Origin: Salinivibrio kushneri | Lineage (GTDB): Bacteria; Pseudomonadota; Gammaproteobacteria; Enterobacterales; Vibrionaceae | Assembly: GCF_005280275.1 (NCBI RefSeq) | Contig: NZ_CP040021.1 | Span: 2,443,001-2,507,000 of the forward strand | Reading direction: 5' to 3' | Length of the DNA: 64,000 nucleotides | In this document: positions 28,775 to 39,960 of the stretch, in pieces | Layout: every line of letters begins with the position of its first letter | How positions within the stretch are numbered: the first letter of the stretch is position 1 | The notes under the pieces: model-generated | Database searches by the model: none | Told to the model about the DNA's origin: nothing | The model's input: only the letters and a program-made list of their open reading frames with translations | Made by a program: the position numbers and the translations under genes

Positions 28775-31684
28775 ATGTCATTTGCGCTTGGACAACGTTG
28801 GATCAGTGATACGGAGCATGATCTTGGACTCGGCACCGTGGTGTCCGTTGATGGCCGTACCGTGACCCTAATGTTTCCTGCTAGTGATGAAACACGGCTG
28901 TACGCCAGCCATGATGCGCCCGTGACTCGGGTGATGTTCAACCCCGGCGATGAGGTAGAAAGTCACGAGGGCTGGACCATGACCGTCTCGCGCATTGAAG
29001 AAAACGACGGGGTGTTGACCTATTACGGCCAGCGTACCGACACAGGGGAAGATGAGGTCGCACTGCGTGAGATCTTACTCAGCCACCAAATTCGCTTCAA
29101 CAAGCCACAAGACAAACTGTTTGCTGGCCAGCTCGATCGTATGGACCGTTTTGCCCTGCGTTATCGCGCGCTGACCAATCAGCACCAGCAACTGCGTAGC
29201 CCATTACGCGGTTTAACCGGCATGCGTGCTGGCCTGATCCCCCATCAGCTTTACATTGCCCATGAAGTCGGTCGTCGTCATGCACCGCGCGTACTGCTCG
29301 CCGATGAAGTGGGGTTGGGGAAAACCATTGAGGCAGGGATGATCATCCACCAGCAAGTGCTAGCGGGTCGCGCGGAACGTGTACTGATTGTGGTGCCCGA
29401 AACCTTACAGCATCAGTGGCTGGTGGAGATGATGCGCCGCTTTAATCTGCATTTCTCGATTTTCGATGAAGAGCGCTGTGTGGAGGCTTTCGCCGACGCC
29501 CCCAACCCCTTTGATACCCAACAATTGGTGTTGTGCTCACTGGAGTTTCTGCGCAAAAACCGCCGCCGGGTGGAACAAGTGTGTGATACCCATTGGGATT
29601 TATTGGTGGTCGACGAAGCCCATCACCTCACGTGGGCACCCGATGCGCCGAGCCGCGAATATCAAATTATTGAAAGCATCGCTGAGCACACCCCTGGCGT
29701 ATTGCTGCTCACCGCGACACCAGAGCAATTGGGCCAGCAAAGCCATTTTGCCCGCTTGCGCCTGCTCGACCCCGATCGCTTCTATGATTACGACGCCTTT
29801 GTTGAAGAAGCCCAACAATACGCGCCCGTGGCTGAGGCGGTGGAAGCGCTGCTGGACGATACGCCACTGACCGACGCGGCACAAGCTGGGATACGTCAGC
29901 TATTGCAACACGAAGATCTGTCAGCACGTTTGGCCCAAGTGCACAGTGATGACGCAGAAGAAAACGCCCGGGCGCGCCAACAGCTGATTGATGATTTGAT
30001 GGACCGCCATGGCACTGGACGCGTCTTGTTCCGTAACACCCGAGCGGCCATTAGCGGCTTCCCCAGCCGCCGCCTGCATATGCAGCCACTGGCGCTACCC
30101 AGTCAATACCAAACCGCCATGCGGGTCGCCGGCATGATGGGCAGCACAGGTTCGAGTGAACAAAAGGCAGTGCAAAACCTATACCCAGAAGATATCTATC
30201 AACAGTTTGAAGGGGATAGCGCGAGCTGGTGGGGCTTTGATCCACGTATTGATTGGCTGTTGGATTACTTAAAAGCCCACCGCAGCGAGAAGGTGCTGAT
30301 TATTTGCTCGCGGGCGCAAACCGCACTGACCCTAGAGCAAGCGCTGCGTGAGCGCGAAGGTATTCGCGGAACTGTATTCCATGAAGGGATGTCGATTGTT
30401 GAGCGTGACAAAGCCGCGGCTTACTTTGCCCAAGAAGAGGGGGGCGCGCAGGTCTTGATCTGCTCAGAAATTGGCTCGGAAGGGCGCAACTTCCAATTCG
30501 CCCATCAGCTAGTGATGTTCGACTTACCGATGAACCCCGATTTACTTGAGCAGCGTATCGGCCGTCTTGACCGTATTGGCCAGACGCAAGATATTGCCAT
30601 TCATGTCCCGTATCTTGAAGGCACCGCTCAGACCATTTTAGCGCGCTGGTATCACGAAGGCTTAGACGCGTTTGAAGATACCTGCCCCACCGGCCGCGCG
30701 GTGTTTGAGCAATATGGCGAGACCTTGTTAACGCTGCTCGCGGCCAATCAACAGGATGACGCGCTGTCGGCGCTGATCAGTGACAGTGCAGTAATGAATC
30801 AGCGCTTAAAAGCAGAAATGGAAGAAGGCCGAGATAAGCTCCTCGAAATGCACTCTCACGGTGGGGAAGCCGCTAACCAACTGGCAAACACCATTGCCGA
30901 GCAGGATGGCGACACTAACTTGGTCACTTTCACCTTGGGGCTGTTTGATACCATCGGAGTTAACCAAGATGACAAAGGCGAGAATGCCTTGGTGGTCAAA
31001 CCGTCTGAACACATGATGGTACCCAGCTATCCAGGACTGCCTGCCGATGGCTGCACCATTACCTTTGACCGCGATACCGCATTGAGTCGCGAAGATGTTC
31101 AGTTTGTATCTTGGGAGCACCCGATTGTTCGAGGGGGCATTGATTTGCTGCTGAGCGAAAACATCGGCACTACCGCGGTATCACTGCTCAAAAACAAGTC
31201 ACTGCCGGTAGGCACGCTGTTTGTCGAGCTTATCTACACCATTGACGCCCAGGCGCCGAAATCGAGCGGTATCCACCGCTTTTTACCGCAAACGCCCGTG
31301 CGATTGCTGCTTGATGCCAACGGCAATGATCTGTCCACCAATGTCGAATTTGAAAGCTTCCATCGCCAGCTCAGTCCGGTAAATCGCCACCTCGGTAGTA
31401 AAATGGTTAACTCGGTACAAAGCCAGATCCACAACCTGATTGAGAAAAGCGAACCACTGGCAGAGAAAGCCCTCGGCGAGGTCCAAACCCGGGCGCACCA
31501 AGAAATGGAAACCGAGCTCCAACAAGCCTTAGCGCGTTTAGAAGCACTCAAAACGGTCAATCCGAATATTCGTGATGATGAGCTAGACGCATTACGCGAG
31601 CAGATAAGCACCTTGTCGCACCATATTCAGCACGCTCAAATTGAGCTTGATGCGCTGCGCCTTGTTGTAGTTAGCCACCAATAA
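28775..31684 (+). CDS. rapA: RNA polymerase-associated ATPase RapA (HepA)
   Basis: Swi2/Snf2 ATPase that binds RNA polymerase and recycles it after transcription. 969 residues (E. coli 968). N-terminal SH3-like domains begin with [12 protein letters not shown]; helicase motif I DEVGLGKT is at 177-184 and motif II DEAH at 280-283; the second RecA-like lobe shows the late motif [12 protein letters not shown]. The ATG at 28775 follows AGAGG and gives the E. coli-like N-terminus. It is followed by rluA, as in E. coli. Confidence 0.96.
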   Translation: MSFALGQRWISDTEHDLGLGTVVSVDGRTVTLMFPASDETRLYASHDAPVTRVMFNPGDEVESHEGWTMTVSRIEENDGVLTYYGQRTDTGEDEVALREILLSHQIRFNKPQDKLFAGQLDRMDRFALRYRALTNQHQQLRSPLRGLTGMRAGLIPHQLYIAHEVGRRHAPRVLLADEVGLGKTIEAGMIIHQQVLAGRAERVLIVVPETLQHQWLVEMMRRFNLHFSIFDEERCVEAFADAPNPFDTQQLVLCSLEFLRKNRRRVEQVCDTHWDLLVVDEAHHLTWAPDAPSREYQIIESIAEHTPGVLLLTATPEQLGQQSHFARLRLLDPDRFYDYDAFVEEAQQYAPVAEAVEALLDDTPLTDAAQAGIRQLLQHEDLSARLAQVHSDDAEENARARQQLIDDLMDRHGTGRVLFRNTRAAISGFPSRRLHMQPLALPSQYQTAMRVAGMMGSTGSSEQKAVQNLYPEDIYQQFEGDSASWWGFDPRIDWLLDYLKAHRSEKVLIICSRAQTALTLEQALREREGIRGTVFHEGMSIVERDKAAAYFAQEEGGAQVLICSEIGSEGRNFQFAHQLVMFDLPMNPDLLEQRIGRLDRIGQTQDIAIHVPYLEGTAQTILARWYHEGLDAFEDTCPTGRAVFEQYGETLLTLLAANQQDDALSALISDSAVMNQRLKAEMEEGRDKLLEMHSHGGEAANQLANTIAEQDGDTNLVTFTLGLFDTIGVNQDDKGENALVVKPSEHMMVPSYPGLPADGCTITFDRDTALSREDVQFVSWEHPIVRGGIDLLLSENIGTTAVSLLKNKSLPVGTLFVELIYTIDAQAPKSSGIHRFLPQTPVRLLLDANGNDLSTNVEFESFHRQLSPVNRHLGSKMVNSVQSQIHNLIEKSEPLAEKALGEVQTRAHQEMETELQQALARLEALKTVNPNIRDDELDALREQISTLSHHIQHAQIELDALRLVVVSHQ

Positions 31685-31696
31685 ACCAAAGTGAGA

Positions 31697-31714
31697 CGGG
31701 GCCTGATGGCCCCG
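31697..31714 (+). promoter_or_regulatory. Hairpin over the rluA ribosome-binding region
   Basis: CGGGGCC (31697-31703) pairs with GGCCCCG (31708-31714) around TGAT. It ends eight bases before the rluA ATG, exactly where a ribosome site should be, and no Shine-Dalgarno sequence is visible there. There is no T-run, so this is probably not a plain terminator of rapA. Confidence 0.55.
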
Positions 31715-31722
31715 ATAACCCT

Positions 31723-32466
31723 ATGGCAATAACTGAATACCATCCACCGACGGATCCTTGGTTAGATATCCTCTATCAAGACACGGATCTGGTGGTGATC
31801 AATAAACCCAGTGGCTTGCTGGCCAATCCTGGTCGCAATCCAGAGCATTACGACAGCGCATGGTCGCGGGTGAAAGCCGAATTTCCCTCCGCCGAGCTGG
31901 TTCACCGCTTAGACATGTCCACCTCAGGCGTGATGGCCTTTGCTGCCCATAAGGAAGCAGAGCGCAATCTTAAAGCGCAGTTTCGCGACCGCATCCCAAC
32001 CAAGTTGTATTATGCGGAAGTATGGGGACAACCAGAAAGCCATGAAGGCATTATCGACCTGCCGTTGATTTGTGACTGGCCCAACCGCCCGCGCCAAAAA
32101 GTGTGTTTTGAGCATGGTAAGCCCTCGCAAACGCACTATCGCTGCTTACACTCCTTCTCCCTGACCAGCTTGATGGCTTTGTACCCACTGACTGGGCGCT
32201 CTCACCAGCTTCGTGTCCACATGCAGTCTTTGGGGCATAGCATTGTCGGCGATGAGTTTTATGCTTGCCCAGACGCGCTCGCCTATACCCATCGACTGCA
32301 TCTTCATGCTGCCGAGCTTAGCCTTTTGCATCCAGCGACCGGAGAAACCATGCATTTCCAAGCTCCCTGTGATTTTTATCCCCAGATGCCCAATAACCGC
32401 TTGGCGAGTGACTATCAATTGGCCGCACCGCTTACAGCCACAAAGGCGGACGCACAAACCAGCTAG
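31723..32466 (+). CDS. rluA: Dual-specificity rRNA/tRNA pseudouridine synthase RluA
   Basis: Makes pseudouridine at 23S rRNA U746 and tRNA U32 in E. coli. 247 residues; catalytic aspartate in HRLDMSTSG, plus YHPPTDPW, NKPSGLLANPGR, LICDWPNRP and LTGRSHQLRVHM, which match RluA rather than RluC/D. No S4 domain is present, as expected for RluA. It lies 38 bases downstream of rapA with a GC-rich hairpin between them. Confidence 0.94.
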   Translation: MAITEYHPPTDPWLDILYQDTDLVVINKPSGLLANPGRNPEHYDSAWSRVKAEFPSAELVHRLDMSTSGVMAFAAHKEAERNLKAQFRDRIPTKLYYAEVWGQPESHEGIIDLPLICDWPNRPRQKVCFEHGKPSQTHYRCLHSFSLTSLMALYPLTGRSHQLRVHMQSLGHSIVGDEFYACPDALAYTHRLHLHAAELSLLHPATGETMHFQAPCDFYPQMPNNRLASDYQLAAPLTATKADAQTS

Positions 32467-32534
32467 CTGAAACCATTGCACAAACTCGCGATATCTCGCA
32501 CCCTAGAGCCATGGATTGAGACACGGAGATCAAC

Positions 32535-33506
32535 ATGGCTCAGCACCACCCCGTCAATATCGTCTTTCTCGACCGCAATACTATCCCAGCGCATATTGTC
32601 CTGCCTGCGCCCCAGCATCCGCATCGCTGGCAAGCCTACGATGAAACGCAACCCAGCGATGTGATCGCGCGCTTACAACACGCTGATATCGCCATAACCA
32701 ACAAAGTGGTGATCGATGAGACGGTGCTTGCCGCCTGTCCGAATCTCAAACTGATTGCGGTGGCCGCAACCGGGGTAAACAATGTCGACTTAGCCGCCTG
32801 CCAAGCCCGTGGGGTACAGGTGTGCAACGTACAAGGTTACGCCACTCAGTCGGTACCTGAGCATGTCGTCGCCATGATTTTTGCCCTTAAGCGACAACTG
32901 CTCGGATACCACCAGGACGTACAAAACGGTGAATGGCAAAAGCAGGGACAGTTTTGCTTTTTCACTCATCCTATCGGCAGTGTGGCCGGCAGTACATTGG
33001 GGATCATTGGCAAAGGCGCATTAGGCGAGGCCGTCGCACAACTGGCGCGCGCCGTCGGCATGAAGGTGGTTTTTGCTGAGCACCGAGGGGCGCAGGCATG
33101 CCGGCCTGGCTATCTGCCTTTCGAACACGTGTTACGCCAAGCCGATGTGCTCTCCTTACATTGCCCACTCACCGATAACACCCGTCATCTTATCGACCAA
33201 GACACGCTGGCGTTGATGCCAGCTCATGCCATATTGATCAATACCGGACGTGGTGGCTTAGTCAACGAGAAAGCTCTGCTACAAGCACTGGAAAGCGGAC
33301 AAATTGGCGGTGCTGGATTGGATGTGCTGAGTAAAGAGCCGGCCCCTGATACTCACCCGCTGATCGCCGCATCATTGCCTAACCTGCTGGTCACCCCCCA
33401 TATCGCATGGGGCGCAGATGAAGCGGTTAACCGTCTCGCCAACCAACTGATGGATAACATTGATGGTTTTTTAAGCGGCTCGCCGCAACACACACTGATT
33501 GACTAG
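32535..33506 (+). CDS. D-2-hydroxyacid dehydrogenase (NAD-dependent)
   Basis: 323-residue oxidoreductase of the D-isomer 2-hydroxyacid family. The Rossmann fold shows GIIGKGALGEAV (about residues 155-166), and the catalytic triad is visible as Arg in NTGRGGLV, Glu in SKEPAPD and His in TPHIAWG. The closest functional group by pattern is glycerate/hydroxypyruvate reductase, but the substrate is not certain. A GGAG ribosome site precedes the ATG. It is followed by a terminator that overlaps the end of the opposing djlA. Confidence 0.88.
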   Translation: MAQHHPVNIVFLDRNTIPAHIVLPAPQHPHRWQAYDETQPSDVIARLQHADIAITNKVVIDETVLAACPNLKLIAVAATGVNNVDLAACQARGVQVCNVQGYATQSVPEHVVAMIFALKRQLLGYHQDVQNGEWQKQGQFCFFTHPIGSVAGSTLGIIGKGALGEAVAQLARAVGMKVVFAEHRGAQACRPGYLPFEHVLRQADVLSLHCPLTDNTRHLIDQDTLALMPAHAILINTGRGGLVNEKALLQALESGQIGGAGLDVLSKEPAPDTHPLIAASLPNLLVTPHIAWGADEAVNRLANQLMDNIDGFLSGSPQHTLID

Positions 33507-33511
33507 CGCAC

Positions 33512-33539
33512 AAGCCCGCTACATATCGCGGGCTTTTTT
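33512..33539 (+). terminator. Terminator after the hydroxyacid dehydrogenase gene
   Basis: AAGCCCGC (33512-33519) pairs with GCGGGCTT (33528-33535) around an eight-base loop and ends in six T. Its right half lies inside the last codons of djlA on the other strand. Confidence 0.82.
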
Positions 33540-34340
33540 CACCACATCGTAGGCTTGTTGGATCTCTTGCGCTTTTTCTTTGGCCAGTTCCATCATTTCT
33601 GGTGGCAAGCCTTTTGCCATCAATTTGTCGGGATGGTGCTCATTCATCAGCTTGCGATACGCTTTTTTCACTTCTTGAGAGGATGCATTGGCATCAACCC
33701 CTAGCACATCATAGGCATCATCAATCTCACTTTGCCGTGGTGGTGCGCCCGGGCCATCGGTTTGATGCTGCCAGCCGCCTTGATAACCTTGGCTGAAGCG
33801 AAACGCGGCTTCTTGCATCCGTAACCGTTGCTCCAGTTGCTGCGGCGAAAAGCCCAGTTTCTCAGCAATCACATAGAGTAGTTCCCGCTCTTTAGGATGC
33901 AGCTCGCCATCGGCAAACGCCGCTTGTATCTGCATTTCCAAAAAGACACGCGACAAATCACGCTGCCCCTGACTTAAGGTGCGAATACTACTGAGGGTCT
34001 CATCAAGCGGAAAGTCACTGTCTTTGCCCTCACGGAACGCCTGCTGGGCCAACTGCCTGGCTTCACCTTGCAGCTGCATTCGGTCCATAAATAAGCTGGC
34101 GAGACGTATTTCGTCCTGAGTGACTTGCCCTTTAGCTTTGGCGATATGCCCCATCACCGCAAAGGTACCGTGGAAAAAAACACGTTGCGCTTGCGGGCCT
34201 TGGGCACCAAAACCGCCGAAACGCGCGCGCTGTTTCGCTTTATCAAACTGATGACCTAAGAAAAGGCCAAGAAGAAAACCGATTGGGCCTCCCAACAATG
34301 TGCCGAGAATTGCACCAATTACCTTGCCATTTAGTCGCAT
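33519..34340 (-). CDS. djlA: Co-chaperone DjlA
   Basis: Membrane-anchored J-domain protein that stimulates DnaK ATPase at the inner membrane. 273 residues: a glycine-rich N-terminal membrane segment (residues 7-30, with ILGTLLGGPIGFLLGLFLG), a central TerB-like helical domain (about 55-175), and a C-terminal J domain (about 205-270) with the HPD motif in NEHHPDKL. It is divergent from lptD, as in E. coli and Vibrio. Confidence 0.95.
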   Translation of the reverse strand: MRLNGKVIGAILGTLLGGPIGFLLGLFLGHQFDKAKQRARFGGFGAQGPQAQRVFFHGTFAVMGHIAKAKGQVTQDEIRLASLFMDRMQLQGEARQLAQQAFREGKDSDFPLDETLSSIRTLSQGQRDLSRVFLEMQIQAAFADGELHPKERELLYVIAEKLGFSPQQLEQRLRMQEAAFRFSQGYQGGWQHQTDGPGAPPRQSEIDDAYDVLGVDANASSQEVKKAYRKLMNEHHPDKLMAKGLPPEMMELAKEKAQEIQQAYDVVKKARDM

Positions 34341-34482
34341 GCCATGGTCTCATTGCTAGTTTCACACCCTGAACATTTACAGGTGATGCCGGGCGTAAAT
34401 TGATTTATGATAATCGCATTTTGCAGCCAAAGCATACTGATGCGTTGCCTTCGTGTACACCACGCAATCAGATAAAACAGGA

Positions 34483-36819
34483 ATGTCTTCTTCAATGTCA
34501 CCGACTGCACGCAGCTTTTTAGCCACCATGATTAGCCTGGCCCTTTATGGCCCAGCCCTTGTTTTTGCGAATGCGGAAACATCCAGCGAACCTTGCCCCG
34601 ATAGCGAGGCGCGCTGTATTCCAGCGAGTGAGCAAACCCAAGATGTGAACAATGCACCCATTCGCGTGGTGGCCGATCGCGCTGAAGCGCAAACCAATGA
34701 AAAAGCCATCTACAACGGCAATGTCGAGGTGACCCAAGGCCATCGTAAAATGACCGCGGATACCGCGACCTTGCGCGATCCAGAACGGATCGTCACCGCA
34801 CAAGGAGATGTGGTGTTCAATGACGGCCAAATGATGGTGACGTCGGACTATTTACAAGCCAATTTAGAAAACGAAGACACCACGCTCAATAATGCCCAGT
34901 ACAAGATGCTATGTACGCCAGGGCGAGGGGAAGCTAAGCGGGTATTTAAAAACGGTACCACCTTCTACGAACTGGAAGATGGCACCTATACCACTTGCCC
35001 GGACGAAGACAAAAGCTGGCGTTTTTCTGCTTCTAAGATAGAAAAAGAAGATAGCAGCCTGTTTGCTGACCTTTATCATCCACGGTTTGAGGTGATGAAT
35101 GTGCCGGTTTTTTATCTGCCATACCTGCGGGTGCCGGTCGAAGACGGTCGACTGACGGGCTTTTTATACCCCTCGGTCTCTTGGAGTGATCGCGACGGTA
35201 TCGAGATGGAAACGCCATTTTATTGGAATATCCATCCGCAACTTGACGCCACGATCACGCCCAAATATATGTCGGAACGCGGCGTACAACTCAATACCAA
35301 TGTTCGTTACCTTACCCCACTCGGCTCAGGCTCGTTGTACTCAGAATATCTGCCTGATGACCAGCGTAACCCAGACCTTGACGCACGCTGGGGCTTTAAC
35401 TGGACACACAGCGGCGTACAGGGCCACTGGCGCTATCAAGCCGATTACAGCAAGGTCAGTGACATTACCTACTTCCAAAACATTGACTCGGACGTGGGTA
35501 AACGAGAAGACAATACCTTGCTGCAAACCGGTGAAATCAGCTACCGCGGCTTAGATTGGAACAGCACTGTGCGTGTGCGGGACTTTCAACCGCTCACAGA
35601 AAACACCAGTGTGTATCGTTTGATGCCGCAAGTGGATTTTAACTACTATGCGCCGCAAGTGATGCCATGGTTGGACATCAGCGTCCCCGCACAATTTAGT
35701 GTATTTGCTAATGACGACCCCAATAAACCTGAAGCGACGCGCACGCACCTGGCGCCGACCTTGACCATGCCCTTCACGCGTCCTTGGTTTAATGCCACGG
35801 CCGAAGCGAGCATGCTCTACACCCATTACGATCAACGCTTTGACAACGCCATGCCAGATGCCGAGTCCACAGCGACCTTGAGTAAATCGGTGGAGCGTAA
35901 AATCCCAACCGTAAGATTGCATTCCGGCGTGGTACTAGAGCGTAACTTTTGGGCGATGGGGGGGCACTTTAGCCAAACCATTGAGCCTCAAGTGCAATAT
36001 TTGTACATCAAAGACGTGGAACAAGGGGATATTTATAACCCGGTCAACTTCAGTGGCGGCGGTTACGATACCGCACGCTTACAAACCGACTACTATGGGT
36101 TATTCCGCGGCAATCAATTTAGCAGCATTGATTATATTAACCCGGCTAATCAGCTAACCTACGGGGCGACCACCCGTTTTTACGACGGTGGTTATAAAGA
36201 GCGACTCAACCTGTCGTTCGGGCAAATTTATTACTTTGATCAACCCTCCAACCAAGACGCAGAAACCTTCGATTATTCGTCTTGGGCGCTCGAAGGGGAA
36301 GCCAATATTGATGACTACCTGTTTTTACGGGCATCCATGCAATATGACAGCAACCTCAGTGAAATGCAGTTTGGTAACGCGATTGCCGAGTATCGCCACC
36401 AACAATTCTACGCGCAAACCAGTTATCGCTATGTGGCACAAGAATATATTGAGTCTACCTTGCCGAACCGAGATATCAGCGCACTCACCGATGATGGCCT
36501 GTCCCAAGCCGGGGTGGTCACGGGCTTCCCGCTATGGGGAGGCCTCAGTTTTAAAGGCCAATACTGGCGCGATCTCACTCAAGACGTGATGCTAGAAAAC
36601 CAGTTTAGCCTGACCTATCGCTCTGATTGTTGGGTGGTCGGCTTGAGCTATAACGAGTACTTACTCTCACGCTCTGATATTAATACAGACCCAGAATACG
36701 ACAATAACGTCACCCTCTCATTTAGCCTCCTAGGGCTAGGGGCTGATAGCGGCTTTAACTTCAGCACAGACTCAGGCAACGCCTTGGGTTATCGCAATCC
36801 TTTTGCGCTGAAGAACTAA
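34483..36819 (+). CDS. lptD: LPS-assembly protein LptD
   Basis: Outer-membrane beta-barrel that inserts lipopolysaccharide into the outer leaflet with LptE. Signal peptide (ending near LVFANA), then an OstA-type beta-jellyroll (about residues 55-150) and a long C-terminal barrel with alternating aromatic strands. Cysteines: two shortly after the signal peptide, one in KMLCTPG, one in TTCPDED, and only one near the C-terminus (SDCWVVG), where E. coli has adjacent cysteines 724/725. Start is uncertain: ATG 34483 and 34495 both give a good signal peptide; GTG 34453 is less likely. First gene of the run to apaH. Confidence 0.94.
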   Translation: MSSSMSPTARSFLATMISLALYGPALVFANAETSSEPCPDSEARCIPASEQTQDVNNAPIRVVADRAEAQTNEKAIYNGNVEVTQGHRKMTADTATLRDPERIVTAQGDVVFNDGQMMVTSDYLQANLENEDTTLNNAQYKMLCTPGRGEAKRVFKNGTTFYELEDGTYTTCPDEDKSWRFSASKIEKEDSSLFADLYHPRFEVMNVPVFYLPYLRVPVEDGRLTGFLYPSVSWSDRDGIEMETPFYWNIHPQLDATITPKYMSERGVQLNTNVRYLTPLGSGSLYSEYLPDDQRNPDLDARWGFNWTHSGVQGHWRYQADYSKVSDITYFQNIDSDVGKREDNTLLQTGEISYRGLDWNSTVRVRDFQPLTENTSVYRLMPQVDFNYYAPQVMPWLDISVPAQFSVFANDDPNKPEATRTHLAPTLTMPFTRPWFNATAEASMLYTHYDQRFDNAMPDAESTATLSKSVERKIPTVRLHSGVVLERNFWAMGGHFSQTIEPQVQYLYIKDVEQGDIYNPVNFSGGGYDTARLQTDYYGLFRGNQFSSIDYINPANQLTYGATTRFYDGGYKERLNLSFGQIYYFDQPSNQDAETFDYSSWALEGEANIDDYLFLRASMQYDSNLSEMQFGNAIAEYRHQQFYAQTSYRYVAQEYIESTLPNRDISALTDDGLSQAGVVTGFPLWGGLSFKGQYWRDLTQDVMLENQFSLTYRSDCWVVGLSYNEYLLSRSDINTDPEYDNNVTLSFSLLGLGADSGFNFSTDSGNALGYRNPFALKN

Positions 36820-36872
36820 CCCGCTTTATTGTGGTCTGGACTGTTGAACCTATGAAAAGAAGTGGACAAAGC

Positions 36873-38168
36873 ATGAACAAATGGAGTCACGCCCTCATCA
36901 CTGGCGTTTTAGTGTTGCTGACCCCCTTAACGCAAGCGGCACCTCAAGAGCTGGATCGCGTGATCGCAGTGGTCAATGACGGCGTGGTATTACAAAGTGA
37001 TATGGCGGCGATGCGTCGCACCGTTACCCTTAATGCCGCCAACAGCGATCGCGAATTACCGCCACAAGATGTGCTTGAAGAGCAAATGCGTGAGCGGCTG
37101 GTTATCGAGGAGCTACAACTGCAAGAGGCCAAACGTTTAGGGATCCAGATAGACGATAGCCAGTTGCAACAAGCAATCGAAAACATTGCTAAGGAGCAGT
37201 CTGTCAGTGTGCAAGCCCTGCGAGAAAAAATGGCCGAGCAAGGTGTCGCATGGGCACAATACCGTGAACAAGTGCGTCGTGAGCTTACCATTTCCGAAGC
37301 ACGTAACGCGCAAGTACGCCGCCGAATCAGTATTTTACCGCAAGAAGTCAAAACGCTTGCCAGCCAGTTAAATGAGCAAAAGATGCAAAAGGTAAAATAC
37401 AAACTTTCGCATATTCAGCTCAAATTAGACGACGATGCCAGCAAAGCTGAGCGTGAAAGCGTCAAAAAACAAGCTCACCGTCTCGTTGACACCCTGCGCC
37501 ATGACGGTGATATCGCCGAGCTGGCGATGGAATACTCCAAAGGCCCTAAAGCGCTAGACGGCGGTGATTGGGGCTGGTTGCGCCGAGAGGAAATGCCGAC
37601 CATTTTCGCCGACCAGATCACCAACCAAGGTAAAGGGGCAATCATCGGGCCGTTTAGAAGCGGGGTTGGCTTCCATATTCTCAAAATTGACGATGTACAA
37701 GGACTAGAAACTGTCGCCGTCACCGAAGTGAAAGCGCGTCATATCCTGATCAAACCATCGATCGTGCTGAGTGATAAAGGCGCGCAGAAAGAGCTCAACC
37801 AATTAACAGATCAAATCCGACGTGGTGAGCAAAGTTTTGCTGATCTCGCCAAGCAGTACAGCGACGATCCAGGCTCGGCAGTCAATGGTGGCGACCTAGG
37901 TTGGTCCACCACCGATGCCTATGTACCCGCCTTTAAGGCGAAAGTTGATGCCCTGCCAGAAGGCCAAGTCAGCGAACCGTTTAAAACCGTACATGGCTGG
38001 CATATCGTCGAAGTCACTGATCGTCGTGAAGTGGATAAAACCGATGCGGCTGTGAAAAATCGCGCTTACCGCATGCTATTCAATAGAAAGTTCAACGAAG
38101 AAGCGCAGGCCTGGCTGCAAGAGCTACGCGCAGGGGCTTACGTCGAGGTGATCACCGATGACAGCTGA
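36873..38168 (+). CDS. surA: Periplasmic chaperone and peptidyl-prolyl isomerase SurA
   Basis: Escorts outer-membrane proteins, including LptD, through the periplasm. 431 residues (E. coli 428): signal peptide ending LTQA-AP, N-terminal SurA domain starting [17 protein letters not shown], and two parvulin-type isomerase domains (about 170-270 and 280-380). The chosen ATG follows GTGGA and starts the signal peptide; the upstream frame to 36831 is leader. It overlaps pdxA by 11 bases, showing coupled translation. Confidence 0.95.
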   Translation: MNKWSHALITGVLVLLTPLTQAAPQELDRVIAVVNDGVVLQSDMAAMRRTVTLNAANSDRELPPQDVLEEQMRERLVIEELQLQEAKRLGIQIDDSQLQQAIENIAKEQSVSVQALREKMAEQGVAWAQYREQVRRELTISEARNAQVRRRISILPQEVKTLASQLNEQKMQKVKYKLSHIQLKLDDDASKAERESVKKQAHRLVDTLRHDGDIAELAMEYSKGPKALDGGDWGWLRREEMPTIFADQITNQGKGAIIGPFRSGVGFHILKIDDVQGLETVAVTEVKARHILIKPSIVLSDKGAQKELNQLTDQIRRGEQSFADLAKQYSDDPGSAVNGGDLGWSTTDAYVPAFKAKVDALPEGQVSEPFKTVHGWHIVEVTDRREVDKTDAAVKNRAYRMLFNRKFNEEAQAWLQELRAGAYVEVITDDS

Positions 38169-39150
38169 GCGTATCGCGATTACGCCCGGAGAGCCTGCGG
38201 GCATCGGGCCTGATCTTGTCTTGGCCATGGCGCTTCATGCCTGGCCTCATCAGCTTGTCGCGGTCGCGAACAAGCAAATGCTGGCTGAGCGCGCCAAGCA
38301 ATTAGGATTGGCTATCAGCTTACGAGACTATGATCCCAGCACTGAGCCGCAAGCACACCAGGCGGGCGAGCTTATCGTCGCAGAGACGCCGATTGGTGCG
38401 GCGGTGACCCCTGGTCAATTAGATGAAGCCAACGGCCGCTATGTGCTCGATACCCTGACTCGCGCCGCGGAAGGAAACATGAGCGGTGAGTTTGCCGCGA
38501 TTGTCACCGGCCCAGTTCACAAAGGGATCATCAACCGTGCAGGGGTATCTTTTAGCGGCCATACGGAGTTTTTTGCCCAGCACGCCAATGTCAATCAAGT
38601 GGTGATGATGCTCGCCACTGAAGGGTTACGTGTCGCCTTGGTCACCACCCACATTCCCTTGGCCTATGTCTCCAAGGCCATCACCCGTGAGCGCTTGCAC
38701 GATGTTATCGGCATTTTGCATCAAGACTTACGCGAGAAGTTTGCGATTGCACACCCTCGTATTTATGTCTGCGGCCTGAATCCTCATGCCGGAGAGGGAG
38801 GCTGTTTAGGCACAGAGGAAATCGACACCATTGAACCGGCCCTCGATGATTTACGCCAACAAGGGATGGATTTAGTCGGTCCCCTACCCGCGGATACGCT
38901 TTTCCAAGAAAAGTACCTGCAAGATGCCGATGCTGTACTGGCGATGTATCACGACCAAGGCTTACCTGTGTTAAAATTCAAAGGATTTGGGCGCTCAGTG
39001 AATATTACCTTGGGCCTGCCTTTTGTCAGAACATCAGTAGATCATGGTACCGCACTGGATTTAGCGGGTACCGGTACGGCGGATACAGGAAGCCTGCGGA
39101 CGGCCATCTCCCACGCCATTGAATTAGTAGATAGCAAGCATGAGCGATAA
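38158..39150 (+). CDS. pdxA: 4-hydroxythreonine-4-phosphate dehydrogenase
   Basis: NAD-dependent enzyme of pyridoxal phosphate synthesis. 330 residues with [14 protein letters not shown] at the start, metal-binding histidines in SGHTEFF and the HDQGLPVLK region, and [10 protein letters not shown]. The ATG overlaps the end of surA and its own end overlaps rsmA by 11 bases, so surA-pdxA-rsmA are tightly coupled, as in E. coli. Confidence 0.96.
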   Translation: MTAERIAITPGEPAGIGPDLVLAMALHAWPHQLVAVANKQMLAERAKQLGLAISLRDYDPSTEPQAHQAGELIVAETPIGAAVTPGQLDEANGRYVLDTLTRAAEGNMSGEFAAIVTGPVHKGIINRAGVSFSGHTEFFAQHANVNQVVMMLATEGLRVALVTTHIPLAYVSKAITRERLHDVIGILHQDLREKFAIAHPRIYVCGLNPHAGEGGCLGTEEIDTIEPALDDLRQQGMDLVGPLPADTLFQEKYLQDADAVLAMYHDQGLPVLKFKGFGRSVNITLGLPFVRTSVDHGTALDLAGTGTADTGSLRTAISHAIELVDSKHER

Positions 39151-39946
39151 AGTCCATCAAGGCCACCGTGCCAGAAAACGTTTCGGGCAAAACTTCCTCA
39201 ATGATCCTTACATCATTGACGGCATTGTATCAGCCATTAACCCCCAATCCGGCGAGAACTTAGTCGAGATTGGCCCAGGCCTGGGCGCGCTCACCGAGCC
39301 AGTCACAGAGCAGGTCGACCACCTAAACGTGGTAGAGCTTGACCGGGATCTTGCCGCGCGCTTGCGCAGTCATCCTTTCATGGGCCGTAAACTCACGGTG
39401 CATGAAGCCGATGCGATGGCCTTTGATTTTGCCGAGCTTGCCAAGCAAGGCCCGCTACGGATTTTTGGTAACCTGCCATACAATGTCTCTACGCCGTTAA
39501 TGTTCCATTTGTTCTCTTTTGCCGACCAAGTGCAAGATATGCACTTTATGTTGCAAAAAGAGGTGGTGAATCGTCTCGCCGCTGGTCCTGGCACCAAAGC
39601 CTATGGACGTCTTACCGTCATGGCACAATACTACTGCCAAGTGATCCCGGTATTGGAGGTGCCACCGAGTGCCTTTAAGCCGGCACCGAAAGTGGACTCC
39701 GCGGTTGTGCGCTTAGTGCCACACAAAACCTTGCCACATCCAGTCACCAATTTGTCATGGTTAGAGCGCGTGTGTCGTGAAGGTTTTAATCAACGCCGTA
39801 AAACCATACGTAACTGTTTTAAATCATTGGTTAGTGTCGATACATTGACCGAGCTTGGTATCGACCCTAGCTTACGTCCTGAGCACATGACCTTGGCGCA
39901 GTTCTCCAGCTTGGCCAACTGGTTAGATGCCAATCACTCATCATAA
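39140..39946 (+). CDS. rsmA: 16S rRNA dimethyladenosine methyltransferase (KsgA)
   Basis: Dimethylates the two adjacent adenines near the 3' end of 16S rRNA (A1518 and A1519) during small-subunit assembly. 268 residues; SAM-binding [12 protein letters not shown], catalytic NLPYNVSTP motif, and a C-terminal helical domain with [13 protein letters not shown] of the overlapping pdxA end precedes the start. The gene is followed by apaG 14 bases on. Confidence 0.96.
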   Translation: MSDKVHQGHRARKRFGQNFLNDPYIIDGIVSAINPQSGENLVEIGPGLGALTEPVTEQVDHLNVVELDRDLAARLRSHPFMGRKLTVHEADAMAFDFAELAKQGPLRIFGNLPYNVSTPLMFHLFSFADQVQDMHFMLQKEVVNRLAAGPGTKAYGRLTVMAQYYCQVIPVLEVPPSAFKPAPKVDSAVVRLVPHKTLPHPVTNLSWLERVCREGFNQRRKTIRNCFKSLVSVDTLTELGIDPSLRPEHMTLAQFSSLANWLDANHSS

Positions 39947-39960
39947 ACAGGAGCCTTGAT

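Noticed and set aside
34370-34452. Possible sigma-E promoter before lptD (GAACAT ... GTAAA)
   Set aside because: The match to GGAACTT-N16-TCAAA is poor in both elements; sigma-E control is known in E. coli but cannot be supported here.
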